Assembly: GCA_031283975.1 (NCBI GenBank)
Contig: JAITAT010000222.1
Span: 1 to 6,296 of the forward strand
Source: Synergistaceae bacterium
GTDB lineage: Bacteria; Synergistota; Synergistia; Synergistales; Synergistaceae
Reading direction: 5' to 3'
DNA: 6,296 bases
Shown: in pieces, positions 1-5,671 of the stretch
Numbering within the stretch: the stretch's first letter is position 1
How the letters are laid out: every line of letters begins with the position of its first letter
The notes under the pieces: model-generated
Databases searched by the model: none
Told to the model about the DNA's origin: nothing
What the model saw: only the letters and a program-made list of their open reading frames with translations
Program-made: the position numbers and the translations under genes

Positions 1-1007
1 GTGACTATCGCGTCACTCCCCATGTGTTCTTTCGCGACGTTCCGCGCCTCAGCGATCCTATCCACTCTCACGCCCATCTCTCTCGCCGACGCGGCCGCCC
101 GCAGGTCGTTCACCTGTGACGCCGCTTTTTCCGCCGCCGCGATAACCGCCTCCTGCACGCCCGATAAATCGGCGTTGGGCAGATTTGAATCGAGCCCTCT
201 GGGGATAACGGCCGCCTCCGAGACGAGTTCCTGCCCTTTTTGAGCTTCAGCCCGTTCACGGCTTGCCTGAAAGGACTGTTCTTCTTGTTTTGCCCTCATG
301 TCGGCCAGTACCGCCCCGGCGAGAAGACTCCCGTCGCGCGCCGCCTTTGACAACTGCTTGGGGTCGTGCCTTATGCTGTTCGCCCAGGATTTCGTGGGCG
401 CTCCTTCCGTCTGTTCCACCGGAACGCCGGCCCCGCGCATGGCAGCCGTGCTTGCTATGCTGTACCGGAGCGCGGCAAGTTCAGGCGTGTGGACGTACTG
501 TGTCAAACCCGTCTCTTCCGAGACTTTGACCGTGAGCTTCTTTATGGCGTCGCGGTACTCCTTCACACCGCTTCCGGGTTTTATCTCGATACCGGCGTTT
601 TTCAACATCAGCGCGGCTTTTTCGAGATTCGGCTTGTCTTTTTCCGGTATGGGCAGCCGCCCGTTGAGCTGCTGGACGTTAAAGACAGAATACCCGTGCG
701 GCTTCATCTTCCCGTCGCTTCCCTCAGCCCAATGCTCAAGGACTGTGCCATGCTCGCCTTTTCGGACGTAAAGGCCGTTCTTGTTGGCTTCGCTCGCCGT
801 GATGAAGCGCGGGTCTTCATAGCCATTCTCCGAGCACTTCTCCATGAGGTAAAGCGCGTTGAGACCGCCGTATTCCCTGCCGGAGACGGCGCTTTGAATC
901 GGCGCGTCAGGCAAATCTTTCCTCTGCCAAGGGATGACCCCGGCATCCAGGGAGCGCGCTACGCGCTCCGCTAATTCCTCCCGCCTTTTTTCAGTAACCG
1001 ATGGCAT
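1..1007 (-). CDS. ArdC-like antirestriction / ssDNA-binding protein, 3' end beyond the window
   Basis: An open frame runs from ATG at 1007 to the left edge without a stop (335 full codons). Residues about 5-120 match my knowledge of the ArdC N-terminal domain: DAGVIPWQR, then SGREYGGLNALYLM, DPRFITASEA, the basic turn VRKGEHGTVLEHW and SVFNVQQLNG. ArdC proteins of conjugative plasmids bind single-stranded DNA and protect incoming DNA from restriction. Residues about 170-236 (TPELAALRYSIAS, then KSWANSIRHDPKQLSKAARDG) resemble the end of the ArdC metallopeptidase-like domain, but no HExxH motif is visible between them, so a peptidase activity is unlikely. From about 237 on there is an Ala/Glu/Arg-rich, probably coiled-coil extension, already beyond the length I know for ArdC of pSa (about 300 residues). 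The start lies two bases after the stop of the 48-residue acidic gene, with GGGAG upstream, so the two are probably co-translated. Family call is firm; function is inferred. Confidence 0.85.
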   Translation of the reverse strand, partial: MPSVTEKRREELAERVARSLDAGVIPWQRKDLPDAPIQSAVSGREYGGLNALYLMEKCSENGYEDPRFITASEANKNGLYVRKGEHGTVLEHWAEGSDGKMKPHGYSVFNVQQLNGRLPIPEKDKPNLEKAALMLKNAGIEIKPGSGVKEYRDAIKKLTVKVSEETGLTQYVHTPELAALRYSIASTAAMRGAGVPVEQTEGAPTKSWANSIRHDPKQLSKAARDGSLLAGAVLADMRAKQEEQSFQASRERAEAQKGQELVSEAAVIPRGLDSNLPNADLSGVQEAVIAAAEKAASQVNDLRAAASAREMGVRVDRIAEARNVAKEHMGSDAIV

Positions 1008-1009
1008 CT

Positions 1010-1156
1010 TCAGTTCATCTCCCTTTCAATCCAGTTCTGGACGAATTTTTCTTCTTCCAGTTCGTCGGTTTCGACAAAATCCGATTCTTCCGGTTCATCG
1101 ATGGGTTCCGGCGCGCATACTATTTCCAGTATTTCTCCCAGCGTCAGTTCTCTCAT
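1010..1156 (-). CDS. small, extremely acidic hypothetical protein (48 aa)
   Basis: I do not recognise a family. The protein has 48 residues, of which 17 are Asp/Glu and only three are Lys/Arg. A hydrophobic N-terminal segment (LTLGEILEIV) is followed by an acidic middle (PIDEPEESDF, ETDELEEEK) and a short amphipathic end (FVQNWIEREMN). I chose ATG 1156 because the purine run AAAGGGGGTGA lies just before it; a longer in-frame start at 1315 would overlap the end of the TraB-like gene and has no reason to be preferred. It lies between the TraB-like gene and the ArdC-like gene, two bases before the latter, so it is part of the same transcript. The charge and context allow a DNA-mimic or partner role for the ArdC-like protein, but this is speculation. 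Confidence 0.65.
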   Translation of the reverse strand: MRELTLGEILEIVCAPEPIDEPEESDFVETDELEEEKFVQNWIEREMN

Positions 1157-1160
1157 TTCC

Positions 1161-1171
1161 TCACCCCCTTT
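1161..1171 (-). promoter_or_regulatory. strong ribosome-binding site for the 48-aa acidic gene
   Basis: AAAGGGGGTGA on the minus strand differs by one base from the full anti-Shine-Dalgarno complement AAGGAGGTGA. It ends four bases before ATG 1156. It decides the start of the acidic protein against the longer in-frame alternative. Confidence 0.6.
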
Positions 1172-1215
1172 CGAGTTGTAAATTCGATACGCTCGCGCGG
1201 ATAACGGAGCGCCTT

Positions 1216-2457
1216 TCAGATGTTTCTCACGAACACGACCGGGACGCCGAACGTCAGCGCCCAAAGCGAAAGGACCCTCCGCTGCGTAAGAGGCAGAGAC
1301 GTTTTCCCGCACCACCAGAGATTGGCGGCGGAGATGATAACGTCGGGCTTTCGCGTCATTGAGACGAGGAGCGGCCAGGTCAGAAACGCCTCGTAGCAGA
1401 CGATGACGGCGGACGTTCTGCCGTCAGGGAGAGGGAGCATTCCGCATTCCCAGAGATGGACGTTAGCGCCTGTCTTCGCGAAAGGGCCTTTGTACATTGA
1501 AAATGGAACCGGAATTCTCTGGCGGGTCCAGGCCGTTCTTCCGCGATACAGCATGAGCGCGGCGTTATCGTATTTTTTGCCGTCTCCTGTCGGCAGTTCC
1601 GCGCCGAATATCACGGCTTTGTCCGGGAAGAGTTTTTCAAGCCCATCTCTCCACAGTTCCAGGCCCGCGCTGTTCAACCTTCCGGCTATCGTCTCCGGCA
1701 GGACGACGACATCCGCGGACGTTCCTCCGCCGAATCGCGCTTTCAACTCAGAAAAGACCATGTTGGCACGTTCGTAATCCCGCTCGAAATTGAAACTGCC
1801 GCTTCCGAGCCTGCCGAACGACGTATCGGCGGCCGCGATCCCCTCGGGCCTTAGCGGTTCGTACCAGCTATCCGGCTGCAAAACGGCGAACAGGGCTATG
1901 ACGCAGAGGAACGAATACGCCGTTTTTCGGGAGAGTGAGCAAAGCGCGTAAATCCCCAGCGCCGCGATTATCCCGGCGAATCCCCAGCCTTTGAAAACCG
2001 CCCCGGAAGCGATGAGCGGGTTGATTATGCCTATGAGCGAGAATGGCGGCAGGACATACGCGAAAAGAAACGCGGGAACGAGACATATCGCTTTTTGCTT
2101 TCTGTCTGTGCTCCAGAAGACGCCGAAGGACAAAGACGCGCCGAAAGGCATGAGGAAATACAGCGCGGCGGCCTCCACGAACGTGTGATGTTCGGACAGG
2201 AACACCGCGGCGCCGTCCAGCAGACCCCTCGAAGCGGCGAGTTTGTAGGCCAGTATTACGGCAAACGCCGCGTATCTCGAATCCGCGAGCGTCCAGAGTA
2301 CAGGCACGGCGAGGACGAGGGCCGCCGCGCGGGGAGCCGCGGTGAACCCGGCGTAACCGATGAACGCCGACATCAGCGTCAAAAGGGCGTTTTTTTTATT
2401 CGGGAACATATTCCTCAATGGTCCCCGCTCCGATCCAGCGCAGCGGTCATCACTCAT
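1216..2457 (-). CDS. traB: TraB-like conjugal transfer protein: membrane domain plus nitrilase (Lnt-like) domain
   Basis: 413 residues. The first half is hydrophobic with about six to eight membrane helices between residues 24 and 195. The second half (about 205-413) is a carbon-nitrogen hydrolase fold as in apolipoprotein N-acyltransferase. Its visible markers are the glutamate of VVLPETIAG (E255), the segment RIPVPFSMY (314-322) and the nucleophile cysteine of VIVCYEAFLTWP (C354). This architecture is that of TraB of Ti-type and other Gram-negative conjugative plasmids; its substrate is not established, and by analogy with Lnt the hydrolase domain would face the periplasm. The lysine of the nitrilase triad is not at the usual place before VPF, where Arg312/Gln313 stand. 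ATG 2457 overlaps the stop of the 31-aa ORF as ATGA; ATG 2409 (MFPNKK) is a possible later start, but its GAGG is only three bases away. Family call is good; the exact role is inferred. Confidence 0.8.
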   Translation of the reverse strand: MSDDRCAGSERGPLRNMFPNKKNALLTLMSAFIGYAGFTAAPRAAALVLAVPVLWTLADSRYAAFAVILAYKLAASRGLLDGAAVFLSEHHTFVEAAALYFLMPFGASLSFGVFWSTDRKQKAICLVPAFLFAYVLPPFSLIGIINPLIASGAVFKGWGFAGIIAALGIYALCSLSRKTAYSFLCVIALFAVLQPDSWYEPLRPEGIAAADTSFGRLGSGSFNFERDYERANMVFSELKARFGGGTSADVVVLPETIAGRLNSAGLELWRDGLEKLFPDKAVIFGAELPTGDGKKYDNAALMLYRGRTAWTRQRIPVPFSMYKGPFAKTGANVHLWECGMLPLPDGRTSAVIVCYEAFLTWPLLVSMTRKPDVIISAANLWWCGKTSLPLTQRRVLSLWALTFGVPVVFVRNI

Positions 2458-2549
2458 TCAGAGCGCGCCTGTTTTGGGGCGTTCACGTATGACGACGACA
2501 TTACAACACGGTCTTTCTTGACCATGAGAATGAATGAATCATTACTCAC
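2454..2549 (-). CDS. small ORF (31 aa), coupled to traB
   Basis: GTG at 2549 opens a 31-codon frame that ends in TGA at 2456-2454. It starts MSNDSFILMVKKDRV and has no recognised family, signal peptide or membrane segment. The support is positional: GGAAGGAG sits eight bases before the GTG, one of the best ribosome-binding sites in the window. Its stop overlaps the ATG of the traB-like gene (ATGA). It could be a real microprotein or a leader ORF whose translation delivers ribosomes to traB, which has no good site of its own at 2457. The gap between the helicase-loader stop and this start is about 75 bases. Confidence 0.5.
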   Translation of the reverse strand: MSNDSFILMVKKDRVVMSSSYVNAPKQARSE

Positions 2550-2557
2550 GAATATCG

Positions 2558-2565
2558 CTCCTTCC
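2558..2565 (-). promoter_or_regulatory. strong ribosome-binding site for the 31-aa ORF
   Basis: GGAAGGAG on the minus strand, eight bases before GTG 2549. It is the main reason for accepting the short ORF and probably also drives traB by translational coupling. Confidence 0.6.
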
Positions 2566-2625
2566 GGCAAATCTCGTATTCACGATGAACGCTGTCTCGT
2601 TTCAAACATCTCACCCGCGCCGAAT

Positions 2626-3411
2626 TTAAACGTTCCCGCAATCGACGACATTCCCGCCGTTTCCGGCGTCCTCGGTGAGCCTGTCGGTGAAAAAGCGCCC
2701 GTAGCGCCGCCTGATGTCGCCCATCGAGAACTCCGTGGTTATAACCGTGGCGAGTTTCGCGTCATACCGTCTTGAAACCGCCGAACACAACGCCGCTCTC
2801 GTCGTTTTTGCGCCATCTTCCCTGCCCAGGTCGTCTATTACGAGCAGGGACGCCCCGATCGCTCTCGCGGATATATCCCTGTCGTCCGATATCTCCTTCG
2901 CGCCCTGCCACGAAACCGATTCACCGGCTATTTGGGCGGCTCGCCAAGCCGATTGTTTCAGCCTGTCGGTTATCCGGCTCTCAAGATATCTGTAAACCAC
3001 TCGCGCCGCGGCGAACGACTTGCCGGAGCCCGTCCTGCCGCAGATGACGAGAAATCCGCGAAATAGCCAATCGTTCGCTTCCAAGACCGCGTATGACTCC
3101 CGGTGTCCGCTGAAATTCTCGATGTGCCGTCTTGGGACCCCGATCTCGATCATGATTCCGTTCATGTACTTCTCCAACTCGCCCGTCACGCGGAGCCCAA
3201 ACGCGCAGGCTGGGCTCGATACGGGGCAGGATACGCGCCGGCTGAGGCCGGGAAGCAGTACGGTTCCGTCGTCACATGGCGACGGGCAGCTTTTGATGGT
3301 TTCAAGTTCGGCCTCTATCTCCTCCGACGTCCTCGCGAACAGTTCGAGAAGATGGCTCGCCAGTTCAGGCTGTTTCGATTTCGTCGAGATATCGCAGCAG
3401 GGCTCTCGCAT
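2626..3411 (-). CDS. dnaC: DnaC-like AAA+ helicase loader
   Basis: 261 residues of the DnaC/IstB-type ATPase group, which load the replicative helicase onto DNA melted by the initiator. Visible motifs: Walker A GRTGSGKS (125-132), Walker B LLVIDDLG (189-196), a sensor-1-like segment VITTEF (223-228), and FFTDRL with a possible arginine finger R244. The N-terminal part has four cysteines (C42, C46, C62, C69; CPSPC and SCPVSSPAC) that could form a small zinc site as in many phage loaders. ATG 3411 is chosen because GGAG lies six bases before it. The start overlaps the end of the initiator gene by 47 bases, which implies coupled translation of the pair, as with the O and P proteins of lambda. 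IstB transposition helpers share the fold, but no transposase is next to it and the neighbour is a replication initiator, so a loader is far more likely. Confidence 0.88.
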   Translation of the reverse strand: MREPCCDISTKSKQPELASHLLELFARTSEEIEAELETIKSCPSPCDDGTVLLPGLSRRVSCPVSSPACAFGLRVTGELEKYMNGIMIEIGVPRRHIENFSGHRESYAVLEANDWLFRGFLVICGRTGSGKSFAAARVVYRYLESRITDRLKQSAWRAAQIAGESVSWQGAKEISDDRDISARAIGASLLVIDDLGREDGAKTTRAALCSAVSRRYDAKLATVITTEFSMGDIRRRYGRFFTDRLTEDAGNGGNVVDCGNV

Positions 3412-4393
3412 CGACTACTCCATTAGCGTTCGTGAATCTTCTTTGAAGCTCATATCCCCATTCCGTTCCAAGTTCCGCGCCGTTGTCCCGCGGCGGGGGA
3501 GAAAAACGCCCGAAACCGCCCTCCAGTACCTTCAACATCCCTTTTTCACCGATGAGCCAGTCGAAGCACGCCCGCCAACTGCTGGGGTTGCTGCCCATCA
3601 GCCAGGGAAACTCCCTGACGCGCGAGAAATATCTTTCCCACCATTTCAGGTCGCTCCGCTTCCCGTCCTCCCTGATTCTGCGCTTGACCGCTTTTTCGCG
3701 CGACGGGGTAACACTTCCAGCCTCCGGCAATTCGGGGAGGATGTCGTTGTACGCCGCCAGTATCGTCTCGATGAGTTTTCCCGGCTGAGAAGCGGCCGCT
3801 TTCGGGTTGTGACAATCCACATTTCGCGCCGGGGGCTCGGGTTCTCTTTGTCCTTGGGTCATCATTTCCGGTTCGGATTGATCCGTTTCGGAAATTTCCG
3901 TGTTCACCCCCTGGGGGGCTATGGGGGTATGTTCTTTGGTTATGTTCAAGGGATCAAGTTCAAATACATTTAATGGGGCGTCCGCGCCGCGTACTACTCC
4001 CGTCCGTGAGACGGACTCTCCCGTCCGCGCCGCGGACAGCGATGGGGGGTTTCCTTCACCCCGTCCGTTTCGCGGACGGGGCTCTATGTCCGTGATCTCG
4101 TACAGGTTCGAGGTCTGCCCTCTCTTCGGAAAAATTCGGTTATCTCTCGTGATCACGCCTCTATCTTCGAGGACCTTCAAAGCCTCGAATACCTTCGTTC
4201 TCGAACAGCTCGCCTCCGACGCTATCGTCATAACGCTCGGAAACGCGGGGCCGTCCTTCTTCGCGTGAGAACAGAGAACGATGTATACCATCTTCTCGTA
4301 GATGGATAAGTCCTGCTCGAGGATGGCGTTCTCGAAACAGACCATCCATCTCTTCTTTCTGACTCCGGCTCTTTGCGGCTCGGGGTTGGTCAT
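3365..4393 (-). CDS. phage-type replication initiator with winged-helix N-terminus
   Basis: 342 residues from ATG 4393. Residues about 20-100 form a winged helix: IYEKMVYIVLCSHA, then FPSVMTIASEASCSRTKVFE as helix-turn-helix, then LEDRGVITR and a wing. Residues about 105-200 are a low-complexity, probably disordered linker. The C-terminal part (about 205-295) has the pattern of phage replication proteins: ETILAAYNDILPELP, WWERYFSRVREFPWLMG, ACFDWLIG and MLKVLEGGF. It should bind the origin and recruit the helicase loader encoded next to it. The linker-coding DNA carries the palindromic repeats at 3977-4081 and the AT-rich stretch at 3928-3974, so the origin probably lies inside this gene. ATG 4408 is in frame, but ATG 4393 has GGGTGA before it and lies just after the stop of the preceding wHTH gene. 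Family call is good, DNA target inferred. Confidence 0.82.
   Translation of the reverse strand: MTNPEPQRAGVRKKRWMVCFENAILEQDLSIYEKMVYIVLCSHAKKDGPAFPSVMTIASEASCSRTKVFEALKVLEDRGVITRDNRIFPKRGQTSNLYEITDIEPRPRNGRGEGNPPSLSAARTGESVSRTGVVRGADAPLNVFELDPLNITKEHTPIAPQGVNTEISETDQSEPEMMTQGQREPEPPARNVDCHNPKAAASQPGKLIETILAAYNDILPELPEAGSVTPSREKAVKRRIREDGKRSDLKWWERYFSRVREFPWLMGSNPSSWRACFDWLIGEKGMLKVLEGGFGRFSPPPRDNGAELGTEWGYELQRRFTNANGVVDARALLRYLDEIETA
3928..3974. other. AT-rich stretch, putative origin unwinding element
   Basis: About 34 of 47 bases are A/T by hand count, in a GC-rich neighbourhood. TATGTTC occurs at 3928 and again 13 bases on at 3941, and a related AAGTTC places a third GTTC at 3958, a spacing like that of the 13-mers of bacterial origins. 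It directly follows the palindromic repeats in the coding direction of the initiator gene. On the other side it is bounded by a C5/G6 inverted repeat (3907-3918). Role as unwinding site is inferred from position and composition. Confidence 0.45.
3977..4081. repeat. four 18-bp palindromic repeats, putative origin iterons inside the initiator gene
   Basis: Three units fit CCCGTCCG-N5-CGGAC exactly: 3999-4016, 4020-4037 and 4060-4077. The one at 4060 extends to a perfect 9-bp inverted repeat (4059-4067 with 4073-4081, loop of 5). A fourth, degenerate unit (15 of 18 bases equal to the second) lies at 3977-3994. Starts are 22, 21 and 40 bases apart, close to whole multiples of two helical turns. 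The spacings of 22 and 40 put units in different reading frames, so protein sequence cannot explain the likeness. This resembles the iterons of the lambda origin inside gene O. The hairpins could instead act in the mRNA. Confidence 0.7.
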
Positions 4394-4398
4394 GTTAT

Positions 4399-4692
4399 TC
4401 ACCCGCATGTCCGAAGAATGTATCTGTTCGCCGCTCTCGCGGTTTCCTCATCTTCGTGGTACCGCGCTTCGCGCGTCAGAAGGCCCTTTTTCTCCAAAGA
4501 GCGGATAGCTCGCTTGACGCTGCTTTTACTGCGCTCGCACAGTTCGGCGATCTCTCCGACCGTCAGGCTGCACTCGCCCTTGCCGTCCGCGGCAAAGAGG
4601 AGGACAGCGAACGCGGTTGTTTCGTGAATCTTCAGTCCGTATCCGCTCCTTATTCCTTCAATGATCTCCAGCGCTTTGTCTTGGTCAAGCAT
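4399..4692 (-). CDS. small winged-helix DNA-binding protein (97 aa)
   Basis: 97 residues, almost wholly a winged helix: first helix about 26-36, VGEIAELCERSKSSVKRAIRSLEKKG (45-70) as helix-turn-helix and recognition helix, then LLTREARYHEDEETARAANRYIL as wing. I cannot assign a specific family. It is likely a regulator of the operon or an accessory replication protein, since its stop lies five bases before the initiator start and its helix-turn-helix resembles that of the initiator N-terminus. ATG 4692 is chosen because GGAGG lies eight bases before it; an in-frame TTG at 4707 has no such site. It follows the PAPS-reductase-like gene after 22 bases. Confidence 0.8.
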   Translation of the reverse strand: MLDQDKALEIIEGIRSGYGLKIHETTAFAVLLFAADGKGECSLTVGEIAELCERSKSSVKRAIRSLEKKGLLTREARYHEDEETARAANRYILRTCG

Positions 4693-4714
4693 ATTCAATT
4701 CCTCCAATCTAAAT

Positions 4715-5671
4715 TTAGGGATATCCGGCTTGCCTCGCGGAACCGGAGTAGGGTACTCCGAGGTAGTCCAATACTTTCCCGAGCCCCAGGGTGTAAATAC
4801 AGTATTCCCAGAGTTTCGGCTGGGTGCGTTCGAGCCGGATAAATCTGTTTTCGTTCTTCTCCATGTGGACGCCGAACATGCAAAAGGCGCAGCCTGAGCG
4901 TTCCTGCCCGCTCAAGCGCGGTTTTCCGCTTTCTTCCGTTATGTCGCCGTAAATTGAGCAGTAAGGTATGGAAAATTCTTTGAGGTATCGAAGGATGTCA
5001 GTTTCGGTCCAAAAGCCCAGCGGCGTTGATTTTGGGCGTTTCGCGGCGAAAGCGTTGCACCCGCGCATCAGGTACATTGTTCTTCTCCGCAGGCTTTCCG
5101 CGGCGATTTCACCCGTGACCGGGAATTTTCCGCTCCGGCGCTCGTATTGGATAAATGGAGCTTTTTTGAGGACATCGCAGCATTTGGCCGAAATCTTGAA
5201 CGGCGCGTCCAGCAGAAATTTCCACTTCTCGCTGAGTTTCCCAAAACTTCCGATTCGTCCGTCAGACAGCGCTTTCCCGTTGAGGCGCATGTCTATGAGC
5301 CTCGCGCTCTTGCTGTTCCTTATCTCGTGGATATAGCGGGCCTGCTCTTTTGATACGACAGGATAGCCGTATCTCTCGATAACCTGCCTGAAATCCATTT
5401 TGGGCTTGATTATTTCGACGTTATCATGGGTCTTTACAAACGAGCGTATTTCCGGGTATTCCAGACCGGTGTCGGCGAATACGGCGGGCAGATTGGGATA
5501 TATCGACCTCGCCAGGTGAAGCAGCGCCGTCGATTCTTTCCCGCCGCTGAAAGATACGTATATTTCCCCCCTCCAATGCTCGAACCATTCGCGGACGCGC
5601 CGGATGGACTTTTCTATCTTCATCTCCAGAGGGAGAGATTGTGCTTGCTTCAATTCCCAGCGTTCCATCAT
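4715..5671 (-). CDS. phage-type PAPS-reductase / DndC-like ATP-pyrophosphatase protein
   Basis: 318 residues of the phosphoadenosine phosphosulfate reductase fold. The PP-loop is SGGKES (42-47), where the family usually has SGGKDS, followed by LPAVFADTGLEYPEI (61-75). Cysteines that could hold an iron-sulfur cluster, as in DndC-type proteins, stand at C164/C165 (KCCDVLKK), C205 (RGCNAF) and C261/C264 (CAFC, followed by MFGVHME). KSTPLGFWTETDILRYL is also typical of the phage version. True sulfate assimilation is unlikely in this setting. Such proteins are frequent in phages and conjugative elements and are suspected, not proven, to act in nucleic-acid modification. No DndA, B, D or E homologue is seen in the window. 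ATG 5671 overlaps the methyltransferase stop as ATGA, with AGAGGT upstream, so the two are translationally coupled. The frame extends further upstream to 5833, but that part is a shadow of the methyltransferase. Confidence 0.85.
   Translation of the reverse strand: MMERWELKQAQSLPLEMKIEKSIRRVREWFEHWRGEIYVSFSGGKESTALLHLARSIYPNLPAVFADTGLEYPEIRSFVKTHDNVEIIKPKMDFRQVIERYGYPVVSKEQARYIHEIRNSKSARLIDMRLNGKALSDGRIGSFGKLSEKWKFLLDAPFKISAKCCDVLKKAPFIQYERRSGKFPVTGEIAAESLRRRTMYLMRGCNAFAAKRPKSTPLGFWTETDILRYLKEFSIPYCSIYGDITEESGKPRLSGQERSGCAFCMFGVHMEKNENRFIRLERTQPKLWEYCIYTLGLGKVLDYLGVPYSGSARQAGYP

Noticed and set aside
298..974. Long plus-strand open frames opposite the ArdC-like gene, and similar ones across the window.
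   Set aside because: They are GC-rich shadows of the minus-strand genes, with no motifs and no ribosome-binding sites.
1010..1315. 101-residue version of the acidic protein starting at 1315.
   Set aside because: It overlaps the traB-like end, the extra part does not look like protein under selection, and the strong ribosome-binding site lies before 1156.
2389..2397. A AAA AAC, a canonical -1 slippery heptamer in frame near the start of traB, within a run of eight A.
   Set aside because: A shift would replace the membrane domain by an Arg-rich frame, and only a weak 5-bp stem follows about 20 bases on. Kept as a mutation hotspot, not as a programmed site.
2566..2625. Possible promoter before the 31-aa ORF (TTGAAA followed by AT-rich bases) and a 9-codon ORF starting MFETRQRSS.
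   Set aside because: No -10 box with more than about three matches at a proper distance, and the tiny ORF has its purine stretch too close to the ATG.
4059..4081. The 9-bp GC-rich hairpin read as a transcription terminator.
   Set aside because: No T-run follows on either strand, it lies inside a coding gene, and it belongs to a set of similar palindromes.
4583..4589. Further CCGTCCG-like words at 4583-4589 and 5256-5267 as additional iterons.
   Set aside because: They lack the full 18-bp palindrome and stand alone, away from the phased array.
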